A stretch of 64,000 bases of DNA from Galeopsis tetrahit (GCA_963675135.1 OY776119.1:79291727-79355726), one strand, 5' to 3'. Numbered from the stretch's first letter, positions 39,416-54,728 are shown. Translations and numbers: made by a program. Notes: a model not told the origin generated them from the letters alone.

Positions 39416-42400
39416 TGTTGTAAAACAACTTAAAAGTATAACTCCATATGTGAAATAAGTAAACAAGATATAGAGATAGCATAGAAATACTTTATTCCAC
39501 CTTCAAGTGTTTACTACAACATTTGCACCCCTATTTATAAGTCTCAATACAAGCTTGAGAAGATGAAATGAAAGGTCCACTGTTAATGTAAATACATGAA
39601 CAATCTATGAATATCAAAGGGCACATGGTGGATATTATGAAGAAAATAAATGGACATTCATATAATATAAATATTATTCATAACACTCCCCCTTGAATGT
39701 CCATTATATACGATCACACCTTACCTTATTAGGTAAAAATGAGAAGAAACGTGTGTTAACTCCCTCTGATGATTACATCACTTCACATCCTTAAGACTTC
39801 GCATTCCAATTTTGTATCTCAATTTCTCAAACGTTGAAGTAGGTAAATACTTGGTAAATAAATCAGCCAAGTTATCACATGAACGAATTTGTTGCATACT
39901 AACATCATCCTTTTGCTGAAGATCGTGGGTAAAGGAGAATTTAGGATCAATATATTTTATCCTATCACCTTTGATAAATCCCTCCGTTAGTTGGGCAACA
40001 CATGCAACATTGTTTTCATATATCATAGTACATTGAATTATTTTTCACTGAGTTTAATCCACATTGTCCATAAATATGTTGTGTGACGGTACGCAACCAA
40101 ACACATTCACGACTTGCCTCGTGAATTGCTAGGATCTCTGCATGGTTAGATGAAATAGCAACTAAAGTTTGTTTAATAGAACGCCATGAAATAGCTGTAC
40201 CTCCATATGTGAACAAATAACCTGTTTGCGATTGGGCTTTGTGCGGATCTTATAAGTAAACTGCATCTGCATAACCAACTAAACAAGGTTCTGATAAGAT
40301 TAAAAAATATAAATTCATATTCATTATCCCTATAAGGTATCGAAAAATATGTTTAACCTCATTCCAATGCCTACGAGTTGGAGAAGAATTATATATTTCT
40401 AATAAATTAATAACAAATTATATATTAGCCTAATGTTGCTAGCAAGATACATTGGTGCACCTATTGCACTCAAATATGGTACTTCTTGACTAAATAGTTC
40501 TTCATTTTCTTCGCGAGGTCGAAATGGATCTTTCGCTATATTTAGTGAACGCACAACCATAGATGTGCTTAAAGGATGTGTTTAATCCATATAAAATCAT
40601 TTCAACACTTTCATAACATAAGTGGATTGATGCACAAAAATCTCATTATCAAAGTATAAAATTTGAAAACCCAAACAAAATTTTGTTTTACAAAAATCAT
40701 TCATTTCAAATTTCCACTTAAGAGAAGCCACGGCCTTTGATAACTATGTAGGTATCCTAATGATATTCAAATTATCAACATATACAACAATAATCACATA
40801 TTCACATCCAGATTTTTTAATAAAAACATAGGGTATATATGATCATTGTTATACCCCTCCTTAATCAAGAATGAATCAAACAATTGCACCACATGCGACC
40901 AAATTGCTTTAATCCATATAAGGTTTTGCTCAACTTGACTGAATACATGTTTTGAGAATTCTCATTTTTCATTATCGGTACCTTTAATCCCTCGGGGATT
41001 GCCATATAAATATCTTTCTCTAATGAGACGTATAAATATGTTGTAACGACATCTAATAGACGCATTTCAAGTTTTTATTGCACTGCCAGACTTACTAAAT
41101 AACGAAAAGTTATTGCATCCACCATAGGAGAATAAGTCTCCTCATAATTAACACCTGGCCTTTGGGTAAAACCTTGTGCGACAAGCCGTGCTTTATACCT
41201 CACGATTTCATTTTTCTCATTTCTTTTTTGCACAATTACTCATTTATGCCCCCACGATTTTTATACCATTAGGTGTACAGACAAAAGGTCCGAAACTTTT
41301 CGTTTAATAAGAGATTGAAATTCTGCATTTATTGCGTCTTTCCATATTGGTCAATCATCTTGTTTTCTACATTCATCAATAGATGTAGGTTCAGGATCCT
41401 CATCATCTTCCATTATATTAAGCGCTACATTATATTCACAGATATTGTCGACGTCGATTTCATTTCGGTTCCATCTTTCTCCTGTTCTGACATAATTTGT
41501 CGATATTTCATCATTTTTGGGCGTCTGAAATATCATTTTCTGGGACTTTAAGTAGTATGTCAGATTTTTCAACAGGATTGTTCACATTATGACCATCCTC
41601 AATGTTTGCTCCTTTTATATTTCGAGAATTTTTATCTTTGGAACCAAGAGGTCTACCACACTTCAGGCGTGCCGTAGACTCATTTGCCATGGAAGATGGT
41701 CCTTAAAGGACATCAATTCTATTAGGAGCATTAGCAGCTGTAATATAAGATTTTGTAACTTCTTTAAGGTCAGTAAATGCGTCTGGCAGTTGATTCACAA
41801 TCTTTTGCAAATGAATTATCTTTTCAATTTCAAGTTCACACTACTTTGTACGAGGATCCATGCAATTCAATGATAATTCATTTCAATACATATTCATTTC
41901 CAGCTGCTTACTTTTCCCCCCCAATGTTGGGAAAGTTGTCTTCATCAAAATGACAATTACCAAACATTTTCGTGAATAGATCTCCAGTCAATGGTTTTAA
42001 GTATTTAATAATAGACGGAGATTCATACCCAACATATACCCCTATTCTCCTTTGGGGACCCATCTTTGTGCGTTGTGGTGGAGCAATCGGTACATATACA
42101 ACACATCCAAAAGTTCTTAGATGGGATATATATGGTTCCTGACCTTAAACCATTTGTATGGGGGAAATGCTATGATAACTTGTTGGCATGATACGCACAA
42201 GTGTTGTCGTAGGCAATATAACATGATCCCAAGCTAAAATAGGGAGTTTTTATTTTATCAATATTGGTCGGACAATCAATGGAATATGCTTTATAAGTGA
42301 TGCAACAAAAAATGTTCTATATGTATGGACATGAGCAACCAGATGCTCAATATGTATTTCAATTGATATACAATAAACATTGAAAGCTTTGAGATGAAAA

Positions 42401-44667
42401 TTCACCAACATTTTCAAGGCGAATTGTCTTAGACTCTTAATTGCATTATCATGAAATTGTACTCGCAATCGTATTATTTTGTCCCAATAACTTTGCAAAA
42501 AACCAAACTGCAAGATGACAATAAGCATACATGTGACCACTTAGTCGATGCATCAATCAAAATCATAAAATATCTAAATGGCCCACTTAGCGGATGTATG
42601 TGTCCGCATATATCCCCTTGAATACGTTATAAGAACATAAAATTTTCATGCTCAAATTTAGCTTGTGATGGCTTTATAATTAATTTTCCTTGTGAACAAG
42701 CAGCACATGAAAATTCATTGGGTTGTAGCATTTTTCGATTTTTCAATGGATGCCTACATGAATTTTCTACAATTTTTCGCATCATTATGGAACCGAGATG
42801 GTCCAACTGGTCATGCCAAACATTAATTTCGCTAGTAACCTTTTGGTTTACTACGACATAAATTTCAATTGTTCTTATCCTCGTGGAATACATATCCGAG
42901 GACAAAGCGGGTAACTTTTCCAACATACATTTCTTTTCCGCAACAATTGTAGTAACATTAAGGTACTCAATATTGCCTTCATTCGTAGTATCAAGATGAT
43001 ATCCATTCAAACGAATATCGTTAAAACTTAATAAATTTCTTTGAGACTTTCCAGAGGATAAGGCATCATTGATAATGAATTTTGTCACTCTGGATAATAG
43101 AATATTGGCTCTTCCAAAGCCTTCAATTATTTTTGTATAACCAGATATTGTATTTACATTAGCTTCTCTCCATTTTAAATGTGAGAATAATTTCGTCTTG
43201 TTGAATATAGTGTGCGCAGTAACACTATCCACGAGACATAGATCTTCATCTTCTTCCTTAAATGTTGATGTTGTCATACCATTTTCCATTTCTTTTATTA
43301 AAAAAAAATATATAAAAGTAATATATTTGCAATCTAATTATTTTTATTTTATGAAAATGCAATAGCCATTTATATTATAAAGAAGAGAAATATTAAGATA
43401 TTGCATAATATAAGAAAACAAACATTAATAATAGATTATCGAAGAAAATTGTGATTGAGTATTATAACACTTTAATTACCACCTTTAGAGTGGGTAAGAT
43501 CATCAACAACATCAAATTGTGTTATATCAATCATTTCATTATCGAGTTCACTATTCACATAATTTGTTTCAACTATTTTCTCTTTTTCTTTAATGTTCAA
43601 AATTTTACTTTCCCTTTTGTAGACCTTTAAAATTCAGATGAGTATTATAATCATTTTGTAATAGGTCTCGGTCAAAACCATGTCCTCGTTCGAGGCCTGA
43701 AAATTCATTAATTTTATCAGCCACCAAGAGATATGAAATTAGTTCGGAATATTTAGTAAAACCCTTCTCACGATATTGTTGTTGCAAAATATATCACATT
43801 AGAATCATGAAATGTGGAGAATGACTTTTCAAGCATACCATCATCACTAATATTTTCTCCACATAATTTCAATTGAGAAGTGATTCTGAACATAATTGAA
43901 TTGTACTCACTCACGGATTTATAATCATATATTTCTTTAAAATTTATCCACAATTAAAGTGAATCTTTCACCGTGAGGTATTCAACTTTCAATCCTTCAT
44001 CAAGATAGTGGCAAAGGAAAATCATGGCTTCGGTCATTTGGTCATATTTTTTATTATATGCTTTATTTGCCACTTTTATGGGATCCCCAAGACCCATGGC
44101 ATCCAAATGAATTTCAACAATATCAAAAATTCATTATAATTTTTTTCAATAATATCAAGAGCCACAAATTTAAATTTTGTCAAGTTTGACATGTTGGAAA
44201 CTATCAAATAAACAAGATATTGATTAATTGTAAAATAACATAATCATCAAAATAGTAATGAAATAAGAGATGACAAATAAATATTGTAAGATAATATATT
44301 CTAAACATTTCAATACATACCTACGTACAATACCTGGAATGTATCATTATCTGAATTTCGCCGGTAGAAATATTTTACGAGCTTCGTGCTGATAACGTGT
44401 TGTAAAACAACTTAAAAGTATAACTCCATATGTGAAATAAGTAAACAAGATATAGAGATAGCATAGAAATACTTTATTCCACCTTCAAGTGTTTACTACA
44501 ACATTTGCACCCCTATTTATAAGTCTCAATACAAGCTTGAGAAGATGAAATGAAAGGTCCACTATTAATGTAAATACATGAACAATCTATGAATATCAAA
44601 GGGCACATGATGGATATTATGAAGGAAATAAATGGACATTCATATAATATAAATATTATTCATAACA
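39416..44667 (-). mobile_element. Copia C, degenerate Ty1/copia element (5252 bp), array copy 1
   Basis: LTRs of 270 bp (39416-39685 and 44398-44667; TGTTGTAAAAC ... TTCATAACA) with TSD TCTAT on both sides (39411-39415, 44668-44672). A PPT (minus strand CAAGGGGGAG) abuts the left LTR, and a primer-site-like CGTTATCAGCACG follows the right one, so it is transcribed right to left. The LTRs differ at about three sites (about 1 percent). The interior is a gag-pol pseudogene. Unrelated to the A/B family. Confidence 0.95.
39778..44192 (-). pseudogene. Copia C gag-pol pseudogene, array copy 1
   Basis: Minus-strand fragments in several frames follow the Copia order: gag from an ATG at 44192 (MSNLTKFKFVALDI), gag pieces at 43953-43605, a protease and pre-integrase piece at 43289-42627 (CLVDSVTAHTIF and WHDQLDHLGS; the usual Gly/Ala after DS is Val), integrase remnants, RT at 41065-40865 (YGLKQFGRMW) and RNase H at 40216-39778 (NHAEILAIHEASRECVWLR, CDNLADLFTKYLP). 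Many stops and frameshifts are present; no autonomous product is possible. The RT YVDD region is also decayed. Confidence 0.9.
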
Positions 44668-44681
44668 TCTATTAATTATTA

Positions 44682-44846
44682 GGGGGTGTATTCAATTGAG
44701 ATTCTATTGGATTTTTTTGGACTTTTAAAATCTGGGGTATTCAATTCGGATTTTTAAAAGTCTTTCAAAATTTGAGGTATTCAATACGGATTTTAAAAAG
44801 TCTTTAGAAATCTTTAGGTATTCAACAATATATGGATTTTAATACT
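44682..44846 (+). mobile_element. MITE-like arm (Tourist-like start), cut at the unit junction, copy 1
   Basis: Starts TTA-GGGGGTGTATTCAATTG and runs into repeated TATTCAAT...GGATTTTTAAAAGTCTTT words. It ends at the duplication junction with ATGG. The uncut version is at 63765-64000. The TTA and GGGGGTGT start would fit a Tourist/PIF-Harbinger MITE, but the family is not certain. Confidence 0.55.
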
Positions 44847-45119
44847 ATGGCATCCCAATCAAAAGGCGCGTGGATGAAGAAGGGCGGCTTGGTGTTGGCC
44901 CTTGAGTGAACGCGCGGCTACGTATTTCGAGGGCAGGATTGCGTGTGGAAGTGTAAAAGGCCTGAAGCCTTCTGAGGGTAATTATTACGAAGGGAATCAA
45001 ATCAGTAATATTTCGAAGGGTATTTTAAGGAATGGAATACATCTTTAATATCTATCTCAGTGTTATTATTTTCCTACTCTCCTAAAAATTATTCTTTTTA
45101 TGAGAGTAGGGGGAGTGGT

Positions 45120-45847
45120 TGATGCAGATAAATATGTCGCTCTCTGAGAAGTCGACACGTGGAAACGGGATAAATTATGATAGTTGTGATTAGGTCAATA
45201 CACCGAAGAAATAGGATTAATATACCCCTGGGCTTAAGCAGGGAAATTAGAGAAATTAGGGTGATTGGGCCTTTAGCCCATATTTGGAGAGATTAATAGC
45301 CCTTGGGCCTGGAAGGATCCGGCCCAAATAGGGGACGAATAGTTAATCTTTTCTAGCCAAGTCAAATGAGTGGGTCAACCCACGAAGATAGGGGCGGATA
45401 TGCTGAAGAACCAAGTCTCCAGGGAGAGTGAGACCGATTCTTTAGGGAATGGGCCGAAGATATAGGGAGAACGAGTCTTTCCCTCTCCGAAAAGAGGGGC
45501 CAGGTATATAAACAGGTGATTTCCGTATTCTTACTTACGTTTTGACATAATATACACACTTTTATGAAATACACGCTGAATTGAGAAGAAACAGCATTAT
45601 ATTCGCCGGAATTCCCTAGAAATACAGGGGAATTCCTCTTTGATTTCGCCTACAACCGATTCTGACTTGAGCGTCGGAGCTTCTACGCCGGAGCCCCCCC
45701 CTCCGGCGTACTTTTGCAGGTCATTTTCGGATCCTCAAGGAGATTTACTTGAAGACTGCCGAGGATAAAACGAGCGATTTGATTCGTGATTAGCAGTGCT
45801 CGTAGAGGAACAACTGATATCTCAAGGCGTTCTTTTTCGACGCATCA
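45120..45847 (+). repeat. Gypsy LTR, array copy 2
   Basis: Copy of 37395-38122, preceded by the PPT and 273 bp of gypsy interior. Confidence 0.93.
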
Positions 45848-46720
45848 TATATATACTATATAAAGTTTATATATTAATTCGGGACGAGTCGGATACTCGC
45901 GGACATAAGACCCAAACCCGACTCATACTCAATACGGGGCGAATCCAACCTGGCCCAAAGCTCGCGGTGTGTGGGATGGGTACCCACATATCGGGTTAAT
46001 ATTGTTATCTATACTTAATTCTGATCTTTCGTTTTATTTGAGAGAATCCGTTGAAATCTGTGGTTTTTAGAAGAGATTTTGGATAGTGAAATTTATTTAT
46101 ATTTTTGGAGAATCCAAAAAAATGCATAGAGTATTAAAATCCATTGTTGAATAACTAAATAATTTTAAAAATAATTTTAAAGACTTTTTAAAATTCGTAT
46201 TGAATACCTTCGAATTTTTAAAGACTTTTGAAAATACAAATTGAATACTCCCAGACTTTGAAAGTCCAAAAAAATCCTATAGAATCCACAACCAATAATG
46301 GTGGAGATATTGATGAGAATCAATATTAATATTTGATTTATATTTAAGAGATTTGTTTTGATTTTATTATATTTAGTATTTTTATTATAAATAGATAAGT
46401 TTTAGAGTGTTATTAGGGAGTTTAATTGATTAATAAAATATAAGAGTTTATCTCAGTATCTCCTTTACGTATTTTTCAAAGTATGATAAAATAATAGATA
46501 GAGTAGAAGTGATGTGATTTGGAGAGAGAAATAATTTGTCAAAAATGGAATGATAAAATAATAGATAGAGTAGAAGTGATGTGATTTGGAGAGAGAAAAT
46601 AATTTGCCAAAAATGGAATGAAAACTTATTGTGGGACATAAAAAAAACTTATATGGGACGGAGGGAGTAGTTGTTTTCCTTCATTGTATATTAATATTAG
46701 TTTGTAATAATTACAAAATA

Positions 46721-47003
46721 CTCCCTCCGTATTTTTTTGTAAGATGTTTTAGAGTAATTGACTAGAATTAAGAAAATGTATATTTTGACAAATATACCCT
46801 TAGATAATGAAGGAGATTTCTAATTACATTAATGTCATTCTATAACACACATTAGTTAATTAGAGTAATTTAGAAATTATGATTGTTTCCAAAGTTAAAG
46901 GGAGGGCATAAATGGAATAAATCGAGTAAAAATTCTAAAACATCTTACATTTATGTACGAGAGAAAAGGTCTAAAACATCTTACAATAAAAAAACGGAGG
47001 GAG
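46721..47003. mobile_element. Stowaway MITE, array copy 2
   Basis: Copy of 38996-39278 carried by the array. Confidence 0.93.
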
Positions 47004-47140
47004 TATATATTAAGAGCAAACGTAGTTTATAATAGTTAATTTTTTTGTTAAGTGATCATTTTTCTTAATCTGTAAGTTTTTTTTTTTTGACGGGAACTTA
47101 ATCTGTAAGTTGACTGAGCACAGTTTTACATATTGTCTAT

Positions 47141-50100
47141 TGTTGTAAAACAACTTAAAAGTATAACTCCATATGTGAAATAAGTAAACAAGATATAGAG
47201 ATAGCATAGAAATACTTTATTCCACCTTCAAGTGTTTACTACAACATTTGCACCCCTATTTATAAGTCTCAATACAAGCTTGAGAAGATGAAATGAAAGG
47301 TCCACTGTTAATGTAAATACATGAACAATCTATGAATATCAAAGGGCACATGGTGGATATTATGAAGAAAATAAATGGACATTCATATAATATAAATATT
47401 ATTCATAACACTCCCCCTTGAATGTCCATTATATACGATCACACCTTACCTTATTAGGTAAAAATGAGAAGAAACGTGTGTTAACTCCCTCTGATGATTA
47501 CATCACTTCACATCCTTAAGACTTCGCATTCCAATTTTGTATCTCAATTTCTCAAACGTTGAAGTAGGTAAATACTTGGTAAATAAATCAGCCAAGTTAT
47601 CACATGAACGAATTTGTTGCATACTAACATCATCCTTTTGCTGAAGATCGTGGGTAAAGGAGAATTTAGGATCAATATATTTTATCCTATCACCTTTGAT
47701 AAATCCCTCCGTTAGTTGGGCAACACATGCAACATTGTTTTCATATATCATAGTACATTGAATTATTTTTCACTGAGTTTAATCCACATTGTCCATAAAT
47801 ATGTTGTGTGACGGTACGCAACCAAACACATTCACGACTTGCCTCGTGAATTGCTAGGATCTCTGCATGGTTAGATGAAATAGCAACTAAAGTTTGTTTA
47901 ATAGAACGCCATGAAATAGCTGTACCTCCATATGTGAACAAATAACCTGTTTGCGATTGGGCTTTGTGCGGATCTTATAAGTAAACTGCATCTGCATAAC
48001 CAACTAAACAAGGTTCTGATAAGATTAAAAAATATAAATTCATATTCATTATCCCTATAAGGTATCGAAAAATATGTTTAACCTCATTCCAATGCCTACG
48101 AGTTGGAGAAGAATTATATATTTCTAATAAATTAATAACAAATTATATATTAGCCTAATGTTGCTAGCAAGATACATTGGTGCACCTATTGCACTCAAAT
48201 ATGGTACTTCTTGACTAAATAGTTCTTCATTTTCTTCGCGAGGTCGAAATGGATCTTTCGCTATATTTAGTGAACGCACAACCATAGATGTGCTTAAAGG
48301 ATGTGTTTAATCCATATAAAATCATTTCAACACTTTCATAACATAAGTGGATTGATGCACAAAAATCTCATTATCAAAGTATAAAATTTGAAAACCCAAA
48401 CAAAATTTTGTTTTACAAAAATCATTCATTTCAAATTTCCACTTAAGAGAAGCCACGGCCTTTGATAACTATGTAGGTATCCTAATGATATTCAAATTAT
48501 CAACATATACAACAATAATCACATATTCACATCCAGATTTTTTAATAAAAACATAGGGTATATATGATCATTGTTATACCCCTCCTTAATCAAGAATGAA
48601 TCAAACAATTGCACCACATGCGACCAAATTGCTTTAATCCATATAAGGTTTTGCTCAACTTGACTGAATACATGTTTTGAGAATTCTCATTTTTCATTAT
48701 CGGTACCTTTAATCCCTCGGGGATTGCCATATAAATATCTTTCTCTAATGAGACGTATAAATATGTTGTAACGACATCTAATAGACGCATTTCAAGTTTT
48801 TATTGCACTGCCAGACTTACTAAATAACGAAAAGTTATTGCATCCACCATAGGAGAATAAGTCTCCTCATAATTAACACCTGGCCTTTGGGTAAAACCTT
48901 GTGCGACAAGCCGTGCTTTATACCTCACGATTTCATTTTTCTCATTTCTTTTTTGCACAATTACTCATTTATGCCCCCACGATTTTTATACCATTAGGTG
49001 TACAGACAAAAGGTCCGAAACTTTTCGTTTAATAAGAGATTGAAATTCTGCATTTATTGCGTCTTTCCATATTGGTCAATCATCTTGTTTTCTACATTCA
49101 TCAATAGATGTAGGTTCAGGATCCTCATCATCTTCCATTATATTAAGCGCTACATTATATTCACAGATATTGTCGACGTCGATTTCATTTCGGTTCCATC
49201 TTTCTCCTGTTCTGACATAATTTGTCGATATTTCATCATTTTTGGGCGTCTGAAATATCATTTTCTGGGACTTTAAGTAGTATGTCAGATTTTTCAACAG
49301 GATTGTTCACATTATGACCATCCTCAATGTTTGCTCCTTTTATATTTCGAGAATTTTTATCTTTGGAACCAAGAGGTCTACCACACTTCAGGCGTGCCGT
49401 AGACTCATTTGCCATGGAAGATGGTCCTTAAAGGACATCAATTCTATTAGGAGCATTAGCAGCTGTAATATAAGATTTTGTAACTTCTTTAAGGTCAGTA
49501 AATGCGTCTGGCAGTTGATTCACAATCTTTTGCAAATGAATTATCTTTTCAATTTCAAGTTCACACTACTTTGTACGAGGATCCATGCAATTCAATGATA
49601 ATTCATTTCAATACATATTCATTTCCAGCTGCTTACTTTTCCCCCCCAATGTTGGGAAAGTTGTCTTCATCAAAATGACAATTACCAAACATTTTCGTGA
49701 ATAGATCTCCAGTCAATGGTTTTAAGTATTTAATAATAGACGGAGATTCATACCCAACATATACCCCTATTCTCCTTTGGGGACCCATCTTTGTGCGTTG
49801 TGGTGGAGCAATCGGTACATATACAACACATCCAAAAGTTCTTAGATGGGATATATATGGTTCCTGACCTTAAACCATTTGTATGGGGGAAATGCTATGA
49901 TAACTTGTTGGCATGATACGCACAAGTGTTGTCGTAGGCAATATAACATGATCCCAAGCTAAAATAGGAAGTTTTTATTTTATCAATATTGGTCGGACAA
50001 TCAATGGAATATGCTTTATAAGTGATGCAACAAAAAATGTTCTATATGTATGGACATGAGCAACCAGATGCTCAATATGTATTTCAATTGATATACAATA

Positions 50101-52392
50101 AACATTGAAAGCTTTGAGATGAAAATTCACCAACATTTTCAAGGCGAATTGTCTTAGACTCTTAATTGCATTATCATGAAATTGTACTCGCAATCGTATT
50201 ATTTTGTCCCAATAACTTTGCAAAAAACCAAACTGCAAGATGACAATAAGCATACATGTGACCACTTAGTCGATGCATCAATCAAAATCATAAAATATCT
50301 AAATGGCCCACTCAGCGGATGTATGTGTCCGCATATATCCCCTTGAATACGTTATAAGAACATAAAATTTTCATGCTCAAATTTAGCTTGTGATGGCTTT
50401 ATAATTAATTTTCCTTGTGAACAAGCAGCACATGAAAATTCATTGGGTTGTAGCATTTTTCGATTTTTCAATGGATGCCTACATGAATTTTCTACAATTT
50501 TTCGCATCATTATGGAACCGAGATGGTCCAACTGGTCATGCCAAACATTAATTTCGCTAGTAACCTTTTGGTTTACTACGACATAAATTTCAATTGTTCT
50601 TATCCTCGTGGAATACATATCCGAGGACAAAGCGGGTAACTTTTCCAACATACATTTCTTTTCCGCAACAATTGTAGTAACATTAAGGTACTCAATATTG
50701 CCTTCATTCGTAGTATCAAGATGATATCCATTCAAACGAATATCGTTAAAACTTAATAAATTTCTTTGAGACTTTCCAGAGGATAAGGCATCATTGATAA
50801 TGAATTTTGTCACTCTGGATAATAGAATATTGGCTCTTCCAAAGCCTTCAATTATTTTTGTATAACCAGATATTGTATTTACATTAGCTTCTCTCCATTT
50901 TAAATGTGAGAATAATTTCGTCTTGTTGAATATAGTGTGCGCAGTAACACTATCCACGAGACATAGATCTTCATCTTCTTCCTTAAATGTTGATGTTGTC
51001 ATACCATTTTCCATTTCTTTTATTAAAAAAAAATATATAAAAGTAATATATTTGCAATCTAATTATTTTTATTTTATGAAAATGCAATAGCCATTTATAT
51101 TATAAAGAAGAGAAATATTAAGATATTGCATAATATAAGAAAACAAACATTAATAATAGATTATCGAAGAAAATTGTGATTGAGTATTATAACACTTTAA
51201 TTACCACCTTTAGAGTGGGTAAGATCATCAACAACATCAAATTGTGTTATATCAATCATTTCATTATCGAGTTCACTATTCACATAATTTGTTTCAACTA
51301 TTTTCTCTTTTTCTTTAATGTTCAAAATTTTACTTTCCCTTTTGTAGACCTTTAAAATTCAGATGAGTATTATAATCATTTTGTAATAGGTCTCGGTCAA
51401 AACCATGTCCTCGTTCGAGGCCTGAAAATTCATTAATTTTATCAGCCACCAAGAGATATGAAATTAGTTCGGAATATTTAGTAAAACCCTTCTCACGATA
51501 TTGTTGTTGCAAAATATATCACATTAGAATCATGAAATGTGGAGAATGACTTTTCAAGCATACCATCATCACTAATATTTTCTCCACATAATTTCAATTG
51601 AGAAGTGATTCTGAACATAATTGAATTGTACTCACTCACGGATTTATAATCATATATTTCTTTAAAATTTATCCACAATTAAAGTGAATCTTTCACCGTG
51701 AGGTATTCAACTTTCAATCCTTCATCAAGATAGTGGCAAAGGAAAATCATGGCTTCGGTCATTTGGTCATATTTTTTATTATATGCTTTATTTGCCACTT
51801 TTATGGGATCCCCAAGACCCATGGCATCCAAATGAATTTCAACAATATCAAAAATTCATTATAATTTTTTTCAATAATATCAAGAGCCACAAATTTAAAT
51901 TTTGTCAAGTTTGACATGTTGGAAACTATCAAATAAACAAGATATTGATTAATTGTAAAATAACATAATCATCAAAATAGTAATGAAATAAGAGATGACA
52001 AATAAATATTGTAAGATAATATATTCTAAACATTTCAATACATACCTACGTACAATACCTGGAATGTATCATTATCTGAATTTCGCCGGTAGAAATATTT
52101 TACGAGCTTCGTGCTGATAACGTGTTGTAAAACAACTTAAAAGTATAACTCCATATGTGAAATAAGTAAACAAGATATAGAGATAGCATAGAAATACTTT
52201 ATTCCACCTTCAAGTGTTTACTACAACATTTGCACCCCTATTTATAAGTCTCAATACAAGCTTGAGAAGATGAAATGAAAGGTCCACTATTAATGTAAAT
52301 ACATGAACAATCTATGAATATCAAAGGGCACATGATGGATATTATGAAGGAAATAAATGGACATTCATATAATATAAATATTATTCATAACA
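47141..52392 (-). mobile_element. Copia C, array copy 2 (with gag-pol pseudogene 47503-51917)
   Basis: Copy of 39416-44667 at +7725, with both LTRs and the same disabling mutations, so it arose by duplication and not by a new transposition. The same TCTAT flanks occur. Confidence 0.95.
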
Positions 52393-52844
52393 TCTATTAA
52401 TTATTAGGGGGTGTATTCAATTGAGATTCTATTGGATTTTTTTGGACTTTTAAAATCTGGGGTATTCAATTCGGATTTTTAAAAGTCTTTCAAAATTTGA
52501 GGTATTCAATACGGATTTTAAAAAGTCTTTAGAAATCTTTAGGTATTCAACAATATATGGATTTTAATACTATGGCATCCCAATCAAAAGGCGCGTGGAT
52601 GAAGAAGGGCGGCTTGGTGTTGGCCCTTGAGTGAACGCGCGGCTACGTATTTCGAGGGCAGGATTGCGTGTGGAAGTGTAAAAGGCCTGAAGCCTTCTGA
52701 GGGTAATTATTACGAAGGGAATCAAATCAGTAATATTTCGAAGGGTATTTTAAGGAATGGAATACATCTTTAATATCTATCTCAGTGTTATTATTTTCCT
52801 ACTCTCCTAAAAATTATTCTTTTTATGAGAGTAGGGGGAGTGGT

Positions 52845-53572
52845 TGATGCAGATAAATATGTCGCTCTCTGAGAAGTCGACACGTGGAAACGGGATAAAT
52901 TATGATAGTTGTGATTAGGTCAATACACCGAAGAAATAGGATTAATATACCCCTGGGCTTAAGCAGGGAAATTAGAGAAATTAGGGTGATTGGGCCTTTA
53001 GCCCATATTTGGAGAGATTAATAGCCCTTGGGCCTGGAAGGATCCGGCCCAAATAGGGGACGAATAGTTAATCTTTTCTAGCCAAGTCAAATGAGTGGGT
53101 CAACCCACGAAGATAGGGGCGGATATGCTGAAGAACCAAGTCTCCAGGGAGAGTGAGACCGATTCTTTAGGGAATGGGCCGAAGATATAGGGAGAACGAG
53201 TCTTTCCCTCTCCGAAAAGAGGGGCCAGGTATATAAACAGGTGATTTCCGTATTCTTACTTACGTTTTGACATAATATACACACTTTTATGAAATACACG
53301 CTGAATTGAGAAGAAACAGCATTATATTCGCCGGAATTCCCTAGAAATACAGGGGAATTCCTCTTTGATTTCGCCTACAACCGATTCTGACTTGAGCGTC
53401 GGAGCTTCTACGCCGGAGCCCCCCCGTCCGGCGTACTTTTGCAGGTCATTTTCGGATCCTCAAGGAGATTTACTTGAAGACTGCCGAGGATAAAACGAGC
53501 GATTTGATTCGTGATTAGCAGTGCTCGTAGAGGAACAACTGATATCTCAAGGCGTTCTTTTTCGACGCATCA
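52845..53572 (+). repeat. Gypsy LTR, array copy 3
   Basis: Copy of 37395-38122 with one private substitution (53426). Confidence 0.93.
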
Positions 53573-54445
53573 TATATATACTATATAAAGTTTATATATT
53601 AATTCGGGACGAGTCGGATACTCGCGGACATAAGACCCAAACCCGACTCATACTCAATACGGGGCGAATCCAACCTGGCCCAAAGCTCGCGGTGTGTGGG
53701 ATGGGTACCCACATATCGGGTTAATATTGTTATCTATACTTAATTCTGATCTTTCGTTTTATTTGAGAGAATCCGTTGAAATCTGTGGTTTTTAGAAGAG
53801 ATTTTGGATAGTGAAATTTATTTATATTTTTGGAGAATCCAAAAAAATGCATAGAGTATTAAAATCCATTGTTGAATAACTAAATAATTTTAAAAATAAT
53901 TTTAAAGACTTTTTAAAATTCGTATTGAATACCTTCGAATTTTTAAAGACTTTTGAAAATACAAATTGAATACTCCCAGACTTTGAAAGTCCAAAAAAAT
54001 CCTATAGAATCCACAACCAATAATGGTGGAGATATTGATGAGAATCAATATTAATATTTGATTTATATTTAAGAGATTTGTTTTGATTTTATTATATTTA
54101 GTATTTTTATTATAAATAGATAAGTTTTAGAGTGTTATTAGGGAGTTTAATTGATTAATAAAATATAAGAGTTTATCTCAGTATCTCCTTTACGTATTTT
54201 TCAAAGTATGATAAAATAATAGATAGAGTAGAAGTGATGTGATTTGGAGAGAGAAATAATTTGTCAAAAATGGAATGATAAAATAATAGATAGAGTAGAA
54301 GTGATGTGATTTGGAGAGAGAAAATAATTTGCCAAAAATGGAATGAAAACTTATTGTGGGACATAAAAAAAACTTATATGGGACGGAGGGAGTAGTTGTT
54401 TTCCTTCATTGTATATTAATATTAGTTTGTAATAATTACAAAATA

Positions 54446-54728
54446 CTCCCTCCGTATTTTTTTGTAAGATGTTTTAGAGTAATTGACTAGAATTAAGAAA
54501 ATGTATATTTTGACAAATATACCCTTAGATAATGAAGGAGATTTCTAATTACATTAATGTCATTCTATAACACACATTAGTTAATTAGAGTAATTTAGAA
54601 ATTATGATTGTTTCCAAAGTTAAAGGGAGGGCATAAATGGAATAAATCGAGTAAAAATTCTAAAACATCTTACATTTATGTACGAGAGAAAAGGTCTAAA
54701 ACATCTTACAATAAAAAAACGGAGGGAG
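54446..54728. mobile_element. Stowaway MITE, array copy 3
   Basis: Copy of 38996-39278 carried by the array. Confidence 0.93.

Larger units (their letters stand above)
44847..52571 (+). repeat. Array unit 2 (7725 bp)
   Basis: Same order and length as unit 1. Differences by eye: G to A at 49969 and T to C at 50313. It begins with the last 273 bp of the gypsy interior without any upstream gypsy sequence. Confidence 0.95.
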
